64,000 nucleotides of DNA from Nocardia sp. NBC_01730. GTDB taxonomy: Bacteria > Actinomycetota > Actinomycetes > Mycobacteriales > Mycobacteriaceae. Position numbers and translations under genes: made by a program. How positions within the stretch are numbered: the first letter of the stretch is position 1; every line of letters begins with the position of its first letter. The notes under the pieces are model-generated. The model saw only the letters and a list, made by a program, of their open reading frames with translations, was not told the DNA's origin and searched no databases. The DNA lies in contig NZ_CP109162.1 of assembly GCF_035920445.1 (NCBI RefSeq), positions 7,688,001 to 7,752,000 on the forward strand, written 5' to 3'. Positions 54,332 through 63,464 of the stretch are shown piece by piece.

Positions 54332-54963
54332 TCATGAAGCGGCTTCGCGCCGAAACCCGGGCATGGCATGACGCATTGGAAGCAACGCCGTTCAGTCTCG
54401 AGCTTCTGAGCCGAACACTGTTACTCGGCCGATATGTGGGCCAGCTGAGGGCTTACCGAATCATCCTCGACACCCTGGAGACCCGGCTGGCCGACTCGGA
54501 CGACCCGATCGTGACCGCGGTGTGGCGCTCGGACCTCGCGAAAGTGCCTCTGCTGGAGCAGGATCTGGAGTTCTTCGACACCGTGCCCGCCGACGCCATC
54601 GCGGCCACGGCAATCACCGTGGCGGACCGGTTCGCGGCGGTGATCTCGGACTGCGTGACGAAAGACCCCGTCTCGCTGCTGGGGTTCCTGTACGTCATGG
54701 AAGGTTCCACGATGGGTGGATTGGAGCTGACACCACATGTCCGGGCGACATTCGGACTCGCCGACGGTCGTGGGCTCACCTACTACAGCAGCGGTGACCG
54801 GCAACGCTGGACAGCCTTCGCCACTCGGATGGATGAAGCCGTTGTCGACGAGCCCCTACAGCAACTGGTGCTGGCGGCGGCGGACAAGGGCTACCGAGCG
54901 ATAGCGGACACGCTCGCCGCACTGTCTCGTCCGGATCGCGAAGAATCGACGCCTGGTGAGTGA
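54328..54963 (+). CDS. heme oxygenase-family protein
   Basis: A 211-residue protein of the bacterial heme oxygenase fold. The proximal His is present as His14 in ETRAWHDALE. The distal helix is GFLYVMEGSTMGG, matching the YVLEGSTLGG form of phytochrome-type heme oxygenases. Canonical activity turns heme into biliverdin, iron and CO. ATG 54328 overlaps the stop of the prenyl synthase gene (ATGA), so both are made together. No phytochrome or iron-uptake genes are near, so its role beside a P450 and a prenyl synthase is unexplained. It could be a tailoring oxygenase of the wider heme-oxygenase-like superfamily. Confidence 0.85.
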   Translation: MIMKRLRAETRAWHDALEATPFSLELLSRTLLLGRYVGQLRAYRIILDTLETRLADSDDPIVTAVWRSDLAKVPLLEQDLEFFDTVPADAIAATAITVADRFAAVISDCVTKDPVSLLGFLYVMEGSTMGGLELTPHVRATFGLADGRGLTYYSSGDRQRWTAFATRMDEAVVDEPLQQLVLAAADKGYRAIADTLAALSRPDREESTPGE

Positions 54964-55129
54964 GTAGCGTCGATCGGTAGGGGCCTCGGGGGCTGACCCT
55001 CGCAGGAGGTGCCGTGCCGGGTCGGAGTGGGCGCGCGCCGGTCCTCGTCGTTGGCTGAGGCCGCCGCCGTGCCAACAGTGGGCGGAAAACTCGCTGGCCC
55101 GGTCGCGGCCTTCGGCGCACAATGGCCCG

Positions 55130-55684
55130 ATGATCCGCCCAGCGACGACGCATGACCTTCCAACGCTCCAGGACATCGAGCGCGCGGCCGGTGCGCCGTT
55201 CGCGGAGGTCGGCATGACAGCAGTGGCCGACGACGAGCCGCCCGCACTGGACATGTTGCGTGAGTTCCAGCGGGCCGGGCGGGCCTGGGTCTGGGCCGAC
55301 GACGCCGACCACCCGATCGGCTACCTGATTCTGGGCGTGGTCGACGGCGTCGCCCACATCGACCAGGTCTCGGTGCACCCCGATCACGCGGGGCAGCGGA
55401 TCGGCAAGCGCCTCATCGACCAGGCCGTGCGGTGGGCCGAAACCGAGGGAATGGGGGCGATCACGCTGACCACGTTCACCGAGGTCGCCTGGAACGGGCC
55501 GTACTACGAGCGACTCGGCTTCCGCTACCTGCCGGTGCACGAGGAGACGCCCGGCCTGCGGGCGCTGCGCGCGGCCGAACGCGCCCACGGCCTCGACCGG
55601 TGGCCGCGCGCGTGCATGCGCGCGGAACTCGCCGCGTGGTCGATGGGCCGACCCGAGCACGGGTGCGTCGAGAACGGGTCCTAG
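55130..55684 (+). CDS. GNAT-family N-acetyltransferase
   Basis: A 184-residue acetyltransferase: N-terminal MIRPATTHDLPTLQDIERAAG, then PIGYLILGVVDGVAHIDQVSVHPDHAGQRIGKRLI with the acetyl-CoA loop Q-R-I-G-K, and ATLTTFTEVAWN-type strand followed by PYYERLGFRYL. Substrate unknown. It converges on glpD; the two stop codons overlap (TAG on one strand, TAG on the other, sharing 2 bases). Confidence 0.9.
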   Translation: MIRPATTHDLPTLQDIERAAGAPFAEVGMTAVADDEPPALDMLREFQRAGRAWVWADDADHPIGYLILGVVDGVAHIDQVSVHPDHAGQRIGKRLIDQAVRWAETEGMGAITLTTFTEVAWNGPYYERLGFRYLPVHEETPGLRALRAAERAHGLDRWPRACMRAELAAWSMGRPEHGCVENGS

Positions 55685-57231
55685 GAGATCGGCGCGAGCG
55701 CCGCCGCGGCGGCCGGGGCGGCGGCTGCCCGGTCCTCGGCGACCAGACCGATGCGGGTGCGCCGATCCAGCAGATCATCGGCGTCGAGCGCGCCCTCCTG
55801 TGCGACCGCGAACGCGAATTCGGCGCCGATCACATCCATTCCGGGCGCCACCGGTTCGGCAAGCGCAGGATCGCGGCGCACCGCGGCCAGGACAGCGGCC
55901 GCCTCGCTGCCGTAGCGCTCGATCAGCACCGGCGGGGCGGCGATGCGATCGCGGGCCGCTCCGGAGACCGCGCCCACCAACGGAATTCGCCGAGTGCGGC
56001 ACGGCCTCGCAGTGAGCCTGCCGTACGCGACCGCCGCGTCGACGGCGTCCTCCGCCATCCGCCGATAGGTGGTGAGCTTGCCGCCGACAATCGTGACGAC
56101 ACCGGTGGGCGAGCGCAGCACCGCGTGTTTGCGCGAGATGTCGGCCGTGCTGTCGTCGGCGGTCTGCAGTAGCGGGCGCAGCCCCGCGTACGACCCACGA
56201 ATATCGGCGCGCGTCAACGGCTCTCGCAGCGCGGGGTTGATGGTGTCGAGCAGGAAGTCGATTTCGGCGTCGGTCGGCTTCGGCTCGTCGGGCACGGGTC
56301 CCGGCGCGTCCTCGTCGGTCAGGCCGAGGTAAACCCGGCCGTGCGCGGCGGGGAAGGCGAAGACGAACCGGCTGGTGCCGCCGGGCACCGGCACAGTCAG
56401 CGAGGCGTTGAGGCCATCGAAGGACGCGGCGGAGAACACCAGGTGGGTGCCGCGGCTCGGGCGCAACTCGACGCTCGGATCGACCTGGTCTGCCCATACG
56501 CCGGTGGCGTTCACCACGGTGCGCGGCCGGAGCCCGATGGTCTCGCCGGTCAGAGTGTCGCGCAGCGTCGCCGAATTTCCGGTCACGTCGAGGGCTTCCG
56601 CACGGGTCAGCACCGTCGCGCCCTGCGCCGCAGCGGTGCGCGCCAGGGCGACCACCAGGCGTGCGTCGTCGACGAGCTGCCCGTCCCACGACTGCAACCC
56701 GCCGCGCAACCCGTCGCGGCGCACGGTCGGCGCGAGCCGCAACACCTCGGCGGCGGCGACGCGGCGTGACCGGGGCAGGATCGCGGCAGGCGTTCCCGCG
56801 CCGCGCCGCAGCGCGTCACCGGCTAGGAAACCGGCGCGGACCAGCGCGCTCCGCGCGGGGCCGAAGCCAGGGATCAGCGGCACCAGCTGCGGTAACGGGC
56901 GCACCAGATGCGGCGCCGTTGTGCGAATCAGGATGCCGCGTTCCACCGCGCTCTCGTGGGCGATGCCGACCCGGCCGCCGGCCAGGTAACGCAGCCCGCC
57001 ATGGATCAGCTTGGAACTCCAGCGGCTGGTGCCGAAGGCCAGATCGTGGCGTTCCACCAGGACGGTCCGCAGGCCGCGGGCGGCGGCGTCGAGCGCGGCG
57101 CCCGCACCGGTGGCGCCGCCGCCGATCACCAGGATGTCGATCTCGGCGCCGTCGCCGAGCCGCCGCAGATCTGCGGCGCGGCGGTCGGCGTTCAGCGCGG
57201 AGTCTCCGGTGCGCACCCAATTCGTGGTCAT
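55681..57231 (-). CDS. glpD: glycerol-3-phosphate dehydrogenase (FAD)
   Basis: Membrane-associated flavoenzyme oxidising sn-glycerol-3-phosphate to dihydroxyacetone phosphate. It has 516 residues, FAD motif DILVIGGGATGAGAALDAAARG, GTSRWSSKLIHGGLRYL, RTVVNATGVWAD and IVGGKLTTYRRMAEDAVD. ATG 57231 follows GGAAAGGC; the frame is open to 57393. Downstream of a TetR gene on the same strand, and opposite an AGPS-like flavoprotein, as in Rv2249c-Rv2251. DHAP is the precursor of the ether-lipid substrate, so the genes may share a pathway. Confidence 0.95.
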   Translation of the reverse strand: MTTNWVRTGDSALNADRRAADLRRLGDGAEIDILVIGGGATGAGAALDAAARGLRTVLVERHDLAFGTSRWSSKLIHGGLRYLAGGRVGIAHESAVERGILIRTTAPHLVRPLPQLVPLIPGFGPARSALVRAGFLAGDALRRGAGTPAAILPRSRRVAAAEVLRLAPTVRRDGLRGGLQSWDGQLVDDARLVVALARTAAAQGATVLTRAEALDVTGNSATLRDTLTGETIGLRPRTVVNATGVWADQVDPSVELRPSRGTHLVFSAASFDGLNASLTVPVPGGTSRFVFAFPAAHGRVYLGLTDEDAPGPVPDEPKPTDAEIDFLLDTINPALREPLTRADIRGSYAGLRPLLQTADDSTADISRKHAVLRSPTGVVTIVGGKLTTYRRMAEDAVDAAVAYGRLTARPCRTRRIPLVGAVSGAARDRIAAPPVLIERYGSEAAAVLAAVRRDPALAEPVAPGMDVIGAEFAFAVAQEGALDADDLLDRRTRIGLVAEDRAAAAPAAAAALAPIS

Positions 57232-57268
57232 CGCAATGCCTTTCCGATCGAGGAGCGTGCCGCCGTGC

Positions 57269-57889
57269 TCATCGCGGCTGGTTCCGGCCGTCGCCGAGAT
57301 AGCCGTCGATCGCGCGACGGAGCTCGGTGTCGAGGTCCTCGCCCGCGAGGAGCGGCGCGACGGTGCCCGCCGACTGCACCGCGGACTGGGCAATCAGCAG
57401 CACCATGGTGGCCATCCGGTCCGGATCGCCGTCGCGGATGGAGCCGTCCTGCCTGCCCTCGCGGATGCCCGCGGCGAACAGCTCGATCAGCGCCCGCTGG
57501 TTGCGGCCGAGCCTGCCGAACACATAGGTGAGCATCAGATCGGTGTCGGTGCGGAAGATCTTGCCGAACAACGGATTCGACCGGACCTTCGCCGCGCCCG
57601 AGACCACGCCTTCGACCAGCCTGGCGCGCGCCGTGCCCGCGGTCGGCATGGTCGCCGCGACGATGCCGCGCAGCTCGCGAACCAGTAGCTCGGCCACCAG
57701 CGAGCCGGTGTCCGGCCAGCGGCGGTAGACGGTCGGCCTGCTGACGCCCGCCCGGCGCGCGACCTCGGTGAGGGTGGTGCGGCGCACGCCGAACTCCTGC
57801 ACGCAGGCGCGGGCCGCGTCGAGGATCGAGAGGTCGATAGCGGAGAGCGCGTTCTCGGCGTCTTCGGTGGTCCCATCGGGAGCGGTCAA
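57269..57889 (-). CDS. TetR-family transcriptional regulator
   Basis: A 206-residue TetR: RTTLTEVARRAGVSRPTVYRRWPDTGSLVAEL is the HTH. Same position and orientation as Rv2250c between glpD and the flavoprotein gene. A dyad at 57968-57982 in the divergent gap is a likely operator, so it may control both glpD (37 bp downstream on its own strand) and the flavoprotein-kinase pair. Confidence 0.9.
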   Translation of the reverse strand: MTAPDGTTEDAENALSAIDLSILDAARACVQEFGVRRTTLTEVARRAGVSRPTVYRRWPDTGSLVAELLVRELRGIVAATMPTAGTARARLVEGVVSGAAKVRSNPLFGKIFRTDTDLMLTYVFGRLGRNQRALIELFAAGIREGRQDGSIRDGDPDRMATMVLLIAQSAVQSAGTVAPLLAGEDLDTELRRAIDGYLGDGRNQPR

Positions 57890-57967
57890 GGTGTCACCAC
57901 TGATAAATCGGTCCGTCGGAGGCTCGGCCGCCGACCAGGAGAAGGGGGGCTGACGTTCATTACTACT

Positions 57968-57982
57968 TGACAGTACATGTCA
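57968..57982. promoter_or_regulatory. operator-like dyad in the divergent TetR-flavoprotein gap
   Basis: TGACA-GTACA-TGTCA, 5-bp arms. TTGACA at its left side (57967) could also serve as a -35 element for the flavoprotein gene starting at 57994. Short, so only moderate support. Confidence 0.4.
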
Positions 57983-57993
57983 GACTGTAACGC

Positions 57994-59649
57994 ATGGTGG
58001 AAACGCAGCAGCACACCGTCGAAGATTCGGCTCTTCCGGCTGACACCGCCGTCAGCGGGCCCGCGGCGCGCATGGTCTGGGATGCCTGGGGTATCCCTAC
58101 CGAACACAAACCACTTTCGGCGCGGGTCCGTGGCCTGCTAGCGCAGGTGTTCGGTGTGTCGGGCGAACCGGTGGCGCGACGCGATGAGGGCGACGTGCCA
58201 CTGCGCGAATCGGCGCTCACGCCCGCGCAGCGAGCCGGGTTGGTCGAGGTGGTCGGCGCCGACAACCTGTCGGCCGACCACCGCGACCGGCTACTGCACG
58301 CGGGTGGCAAGAGCACGCCGGATCTGTTGCGCCGCCGCGCTGAGGGCCCGCAGGACGCGCCCGACGCGGTCGTCTTTCCCGCCGATCACGACCAGGTCCT
58401 CGCCGTGCTCGCCTATTGCGCCGAGCACGCCGTCGCCGTCGTTCCGTTCGGCGGCGGCACCAGCGTGGTCGGCGGCGTCGATCCCGTGCGCGGCCGATTC
58501 GACGCCGTGATCGCGCTGGATCTGCGCAGGCTCGACACCATCACCCGGATCGATCCGGTCAGCGGCACCGCGACCCTCGGCGCGGGACTCACCGGTCCGC
58601 GCACGGAGGAACTGCTCGGCGCGCACGGCCTTTCGCTCGGCCACTTCCCGCAGAGCTTCGAATTCGCCAGTGTCGGCGGTTTCGCCGCGACACGGTCCTC
58701 CGGCCAGGCGTCGGCGGGCTACGGCCGGTTCGACGACATGGTGCAGCGGCTGAAGATCGCCACGCCCAGCGGCACCCTCGAACTCGGCCGCGCCCCCGCC
58801 TCGGCCGCGGGACCGGACCTGCGCGAGCTGTTCGTGGGCTCCGAGGGGACGCTCGGCGTGATCACCGAGGTCACGCTCCGGGTGCATCCGGTCCCGGAAG
58901 CCGTCGCCTACCAAGCATGGTCGTTCCCGGACTTCGAAACCGGTGCAGCGGCACTGCGCTCGGTCGTGCAGGCCGGCGCGGCGCCCACCGTCCTTCGGCT
59001 GTCCGACGAGGCGGAGACCGGAATCAACCTGGCCCGCTCCGGCGACATCGGCGGCAACCCGATAGCGGGCTGTCTGGCCATCACGACCGTCGAAGGCAGC
59101 GCGGCGCACGTCGCGGCACGCAGCGCCGAGGCGAACGCCCTGCTCGCCGCGGCGGGCGGCACCGCGCTCGGGCCTGCGCCCGCCGAGGAGTGGGAGCACG
59201 GACGCTTCGCCGCGCCGTATCTGCGCGACGCGCTGCTGGACGTCGGCGTGCTGTGCGAAACACTCGAGACCGCGACCACCTGGTCGACCGTGACGGCGCT
59301 GAAGGCGAAGGTGACCGGCGTGCTGACCGAAGCGCTCGGTGGGCAGGGCACGCCGCCGCTGGTCATGTGCCACATCTCGCACACCTACCCGACCGGCGCG
59401 TCGCTGTACTTCACCGTCATCGCCAAGCAACTGGACGACCCGATCGCCCAGTGGCAAGTCGCCAAGCACGCTGTCGGCGACGCCATCGTGGCGGCGGGCG
59501 GCACCATCACCCACCACCACGCGGTCGGCACCGACCACCGGCCGTGGCTACCGGACGAGGTCGGTGACCTGGGTGTGCGCGTCTTGCGCGCGGTGAAGGC
59601 CGAACTCGACCCCGCAGGCATATTGAATCCCGGGAAGTTGGTGTCGTGA
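57994..59649 (+). CDS. FAD-binding oxidase, alkyldihydroxyacetonephosphate synthase-like
   Basis: A 551-residue VAO/PCMH-fold flavoprotein like Rv2251. FAD segments: VVPFGGGTSVVGGV, then TATLGAGLTGPRTEELL, HFPQSFEFASVGGFAATRSSGQASAGYGR (in part), and LFVGSEGTLGVITEVTLRV. The C-terminal THHHAVGTDHRPWL has the His triplet typical of alkyl-DHAP synthases (the FAD-alkyl-exchange enzymes of ether-lipid synthesis). Whether actinomycetes make ether lipids by it is not shown. It overlaps the lipid kinase gene by 4 bp (GTGA). Confidence 0.9.
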   Translation: MVETQQHTVEDSALPADTAVSGPAARMVWDAWGIPTEHKPLSARVRGLLAQVFGVSGEPVARRDEGDVPLRESALTPAQRAGLVEVVGADNLSADHRDRLLHAGGKSTPDLLRRRAEGPQDAPDAVVFPADHDQVLAVLAYCAEHAVAVVPFGGGTSVVGGVDPVRGRFDAVIALDLRRLDTITRIDPVSGTATLGAGLTGPRTEELLGAHGLSLGHFPQSFEFASVGGFAATRSSGQASAGYGRFDDMVQRLKIATPSGTLELGRAPASAAGPDLRELFVGSEGTLGVITEVTLRVHPVPEAVAYQAWSFPDFETGAAALRSVVQAGAAPTVLRLSDEAETGINLARSGDIGGNPIAGCLAITTVEGSAAHVAARSAEANALLAAAGGTALGPAPAEEWEHGRFAAPYLRDALLDVGVLCETLETATTWSTVTALKAKVTGVLTEALGGQGTPPLVMCHISHTYPTGASLYFTVIAKQLDDPIAQWQVAKHAVGDAIVAAGGTITHHHAVGTDHRPWLPDEVGDLGVRVLRAVKAELDPAGILNPGKLVS

Positions 59650-60602
59650 CCGGGAGTTCGCTCGTGCGGGCGATCACCGTGGTGACCAATCCGCAGTCCG
59701 GGCTCGGCAGGGGAAGCGGCATGGCGAGTGCCGCGATCGCCCGGTTCCGGGCGCGTAGCGCCGAGGTCACCGAGGTGTGTGCCCCGACGGTCGCCGAATC
59801 GGTTCGGCAGGTGCGGGATTCGATCGTGGGTCCGGGGCCGAAGCCCGACGTGGTGGTCTGTATCGGTGGGGACGGTCTGATCAACGTGATGCTCGCGGCC
59901 ATCGCCGAGACCGGCGTCCCGCTCGGCATGGTTCCCGCGGGCACCGGCAACGATCTGGCCAGGGAGCTCGGCGTGCCGACGGACGCCCCGATCGCCGCGG
60001 CCGATCTCGTGCTCGACGGGCGGACCAGGGCCATCGACCTCGGCCGCATCGAGTTTCCCGCGCCCGGCGCGACGCCGATGTGGTTCGCGACCGTGACCGG
60101 CACCGGCTTCGACGCACGAGTCACCCTGCGCGCCAACGACATGCGCTGGCCGAAGGGGCGGCTGCGCTACACGGTCGCGGCGCTGGCCGAGGTCTCCGGC
60201 CGTTTCACCGTGCCCTACCGCGTCGAGCTGACCGGTGCGGTCACCGAGGGGCTGACCAACCCGGGTGCGGGCTCTCTGCTGGAGACCGAGGCGGTCATGA
60301 TCGCGGTCGGCAACACCCGCACCTACGGCGGTGGCATGCTGATCTGCCCGGATGCGGTGCTGGACGACGGACTGCTCGACCTGACCGTGGTCGGCCCGCT
60401 ATCCAGGGTGGAGATGCTGCGCCTGCTGCCCGCGCTGTCGGCGGGCAAGCGCCAGAATCATCCGGAGGTCAAGCAGTTCCGGGCCGCGGCGGTCACGCTG
60501 ACCGCGCCGGGCGCGCCCGCGACCGCGGACGGCGAGCCCGCGGGCACGTTGCCCATCACCCTCCGCGCGGTGCCCGGGGCACTGACCGTCCTGGTGCCTT
60601 GA
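59646..60602 (+). CDS. diacylglycerol/lipid kinase family protein
   Basis: A 318-residue kinase of the DagK family (Rv2252 position). Nucleotide motif VVCIGGDGLINVMLA, with Leu where most have GGDGT, then MVPAGTGNDLARELG, and the later GNTRTYGGGMLICPDAVLDDGLLDL. It would phosphorylate diacylglycerol or a related lipid for phospholipid or PIM precursor supply. GTG 59646 lies inside the previous stop. It closes the glycerolipid unit. Confidence 0.9.
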   Translation: MTGSSLVRAITVVTNPQSGLGRGSGMASAAIARFRARSAEVTEVCAPTVAESVRQVRDSIVGPGPKPDVVVCIGGDGLINVMLAAIAETGVPLGMVPAGTGNDLARELGVPTDAPIAAADLVLDGRTRAIDLGRIEFPAPGATPMWFATVTGTGFDARVTLRANDMRWPKGRLRYTVAALAEVSGRFTVPYRVELTGAVTEGLTNPGAGSLLETEAVMIAVGNTRTYGGGMLICPDAVLDDGLLDLTVVGPLSRVEMLRLLPALSAGKRQNHPEVKQFRAAAVTLTAPGAPATADGEPAGTLPITLRAVPGALTVLVP

Positions 60603-60861
60603 TCACGGCCCCAGGCCCGACTGCAATCAGCCTGATCAGCACGAACCGCCCCAACAATACTGAAAGGACACCCCATCCAGGCCCGTGGAACTCGGCAGTC
60701 ATGTCACCTCCGGCACGGAATGATCAACGCGGCTTGGTGGAATGGTGCTGTGGACCGGAAACGGCCACGGTCAGCTACCGGTCACGCACTGTTGCCCAGC
60801 TACGGGGATGCCGCCGCGCGGCGATCGCAATCAAGCTACGCCTTGATCGGACCGAGAAAGG

Positions 60862-62208
60862 TCAGATCAGCGGCAGCTCGGCCATACGCGCATCGACCGT
60901 CCGTGCGGCCTCGGATCCCGGAGCCCGGACATGTATCAACGTACGGGCGTTGTGCAGTTGGCCAGAGACCCGCGCTGACCCGTTCGCGGCCTCGGCCTCC
61001 ACACCCTCGAGGATTGCGCTCAGCCCGGCGTCGAGGTCCCCGGCGTCGACGTGGATCGTTCCGAGCAGGATGTGGGACGCTGCGCGGTCTCGGACAGCTT
61101 GCAGCCTCAGCGACTCTTCGGCGGCTTCGATCGCTGCGGTGAGGTCACCGATCTGGTGAAGTGCCTTGGCGCGCATACGGGCGACATGTCCCGCTGTGCA
61201 GAAGTAGGCCAGTGACTGTTCCGGCGTGCGCGGTGTGGTGACGTCGAAGCGGTCGGCCCGAGTCAGTGCTTGGCGTGTGTCGGAAGCGTGTCCCGCCTTG
61301 GCCTGAGCGAGGGCCGTGATGCCGGCTGTGTGCGCGCGGAGTAGCGGATCGCCTGATCGAGAGGCGCGCATCTCGGCCGCGGTTGCCTGGTCGGCGGCCA
61401 CGGAGGGCTTGCCGACCTCCTCGGTCATCCCGGACCACTCCGCCATTGCCATCGCACCGGCGGCGTCGTCACCGATCTCGTCCGCGGCGTCTCGCGCGGT
61501 TTCGAAATGCTCCTCCGCTGAGCCAGTACGCCCCAGGTCGAACAGTTGCCATCCGGCGGAGGTGGAGATCTTGCTGCGAAGCGACTTCAACCGGCGTTCC
61601 AGCGGATCCCGTGGTCCGGCGAGCAACGCCTCGGCGATGTCGACCTGGGCGAGTGTTGTGCGGATCGCAGCTTGCGGGCCGAGTAGATCATCTTGAAGCC
61701 GAGCTTGGTTCAGCATCGCCTCGATGTTGTCCAACACCGCAGCGTCGACGCGGCGCGGAGTCGCGGCTGCGCGGATTGTGCGTTCGACCTCGTCGGCACT
61801 GAGCGCAGCCGTAATCGCTGGCGCTGCTGCCGTGATGACGGCGATTGCTCTCATCAGCTCTCGGCGCTGCACTTCGTCAACCTCCTCGCCGCCCCGATTC
61901 CAGCGTAGGGCAGCTTCAACGCCTGTACCAGTTTGCGAGTGTTTCGCTCTCGCCGCGCGAGGGTTGTATAGACCCAGTTCTGTAGCGGTGGCGTCGAAGG
62001 TTTGTTCCAAGGCTCGCCGGTATCCCTCTGTCGGCCACCTTGTCACACCGCTCACGAGCCGCCGAATGGCTTCTTCGTCGTACGCACCGGGTTTGCCGGT
62101 GATCTGCTCATATGCGGCATTGACCTTGTCGACAACTTCTCGCCGCTTCCAGTCCCGCCGCTCGATCAGCTGTTCGAGCTGGCGATTTCTCCGGTCTCGC
62201 GAACTCAT
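60862..62208 (-). CDS. XRE-type regulator with TPR-like C-terminal domain
   Basis: A 448-residue protein. Residues 1-110 have an HTH-like design (RRNRQLEQLIERRDWKRREVVDKVNAAYEQITG in part; EEAIRRLVSGVTRWPTEGYRRALEQTF). The rest is an array of helical repeats, as in TPR regulators (EHFETARDAADEIGDDAAG; SHILLGTIHVDAGDLDAGL). This layout is frequent in Nocardia and Streptomyces accessory regions and is usually divergent from small genes, as here. ATG 62208 has GGAAGGG upstream. Ligand and target unknown. Confidence 0.8.
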   Translation of the reverse strand: MSSRDRRNRQLEQLIERRDWKRREVVDKVNAAYEQITGKPGAYDEEAIRRLVSGVTRWPTEGYRRALEQTFDATATELGLYNPRAARAKHSQTGTGVEAALRWNRGGEEVDEVQRRELMRAIAVITAAAPAITAALSADEVERTIRAAATPRRVDAAVLDNIEAMLNQARLQDDLLGPQAAIRTTLAQVDIAEALLAGPRDPLERRLKSLRSKISTSAGWQLFDLGRTGSAEEHFETARDAADEIGDDAAGAMAMAEWSGMTEEVGKPSVAADQATAAEMRASRSGDPLLRAHTAGITALAQAKAGHASDTRQALTRADRFDVTTPRTPEQSLAYFCTAGHVARMRAKALHQIGDLTAAIEAAEESLRLQAVRDRAASHILLGTIHVDAGDLDAGLSAILEGVEAEAANGSARVSGQLHNARTLIHVRAPGSEAARTVDARMAELPLI

Positions 62209-62501
62209 CTGATGCCCTTCCCCACATCTATCCAGACAGTAGCGCGAAACGGCACCCCGCAACTTCGTTCCAGGAAATTGCGGGGGGAAGTTGCCCTACC
62301 GAGACCAACTCTCGCCGATCAGGCTCAATTGTGCGCCCCGGTGCGGGAATTCGTCTCGCCCGTGACGTTGAAACCGGCCCACCGTCGGGCCGACGCTCGG
62401 TGTCAACTGGCAGATCGACCAACCCAACTGTGACGTCTGGCCGATGGCGAACAGCTTCCCGGCGGTGGGCACCGATCAGACACGAACTGAGAGGACAGGC
62501 C

Positions 62502-63165
62502 ATGGATTCCGGCGATCCGAACCACAAGCCCACTGCGATATGCCTGGTACGCGTTGACGTGTCGGGGCTCGAATCACCGCGGCATGCAACGGATGCCCGA
62601 CGTCACGCCCTGCGACTGGGGTATGTCCACCTGTACACGGTGCGCCCACCGGCTGACTACTCCGACCCGATCGGCTACGCACTCGGTATCGCCGCTGGTC
62701 TCGGCGTCGCCGCGCTGATCGTGTACGACTTGGCGACCGTCGACAACATGCCGTCGCGGGTGTGCGATGTGTGCGACTTGGAGACGGTGATTCCGCCGCA
62801 GACGTGGGCGGCGTCGTTGCCGGGCCTTGTAGACCCGGCGCACCAGCATCCCGATCACCCGCTGACCGTGGCGGAAGCCAAACGAATCATGCAGCAGCAC
62901 CTCACATGTCGCGCAGTAGAGTGCCCCCGGAAATCCAGCGCATATAGCTGTCTGGTTCGGGCCGGCCAGATTGTGCCACCGGTGGACACGCCGCGCGAGC
63001 GGGCCGCCGCCCGCGGGGGTGCTGTTCCCTCCACTCCATGCCGACCTACTGGCTTCAGGCCTCCCGGACACCCGAACACTGCGCGATGTGCTGGACGGTC
63101 TCGCCAAGCCGGATGCAGACCCGCCAGCCTTGACCGCCCGTCTCGCACCAGGCCACCACGGATAG
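62502..63165 (+). CDS. hypothetical Cys-rich protein with apparent frameshift
   Basis: Begins ATG 62502 after GAGAGGAC. The first frame encodes about 172 residues: a loosely resolvase-like N-terminal fold (LVRVDVSGLESPRHATDARR, ALIVYDLATVDNMP), then CDVCDLETVIPP and ECPRKSSAYSCLVRAGQIV, ending RERAAARGG. At the run of five Gs near 63017 the good coding signal moves by one frame and continues VLFPPLHADLLASGLPDTRTL to the stop at 63163-63165. In the original frame the sequence stays open but becomes Arg/Pro/Cys-rich, shadow-like, and runs into the next gene. One G fewer would restore a single 220-residue protein. Family unknown; the resolvase resemblance is too weak to assign. Confidence 0.6.
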
Positions 63166-63182
63166 TCGGAAGACGGGCAGGC

Positions 63183-63443
63183 ATGGACGGCATTCATTGC
63201 ACCAATGTCGGAGATCTGCAAGCGATCTGGCGACTGCACAAGCAGCGGGTCATGATCATGCGCGTGCACACAATCCCGGACGGCGAAGCTGTGGTGTCGT
63301 TCGATCCGGGCCCGTACCCCGACCTCGCCGAAGCCCGAGAACGGTTCGCGGAGCTCACCCGGCTCTGGGACGCGGTACGGCATGAGTACTGGGCCGAACT
63401 CGCTCCGCCCCATCGAGTGCCACGAGGACGATCCGTGACATGA
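63183..63443 (+). CDS. small hypothetical protein
   Basis: An 86-residue protein starting ATG 63183, 17 bp after the corrected stop of the preceding gene, with GACGGGCAGG upstream. NVGDLQAIWRLHKQRVMIMRV, then EAVVSFDPGPYPDLAEARERF and RLWDAVRHEYWAE, so a mixed alpha/beta soluble protein. No family recognised. Probably co-transcribed with its neighbours. Confidence 0.6.
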   Translation: MDGIHCTNVGDLQAIWRLHKQRVMIMRVHTIPDGEAVVSFDPGPYPDLAEARERFAELTRLWDAVRHEYWAELAPPHRVPRGRSVT

Positions 63444-63464
63444 GGGAAAAGGCATCTTCATCTG

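Noticed and set aside
62331..63443. Single 370-residue protein in one open frame
   Set aside because: The region 63020-63180 in this frame is shadow-like, the neighbouring frame carries the sensible C-terminus and stop, and an independent gene with its own ribosome site starts at 63183.
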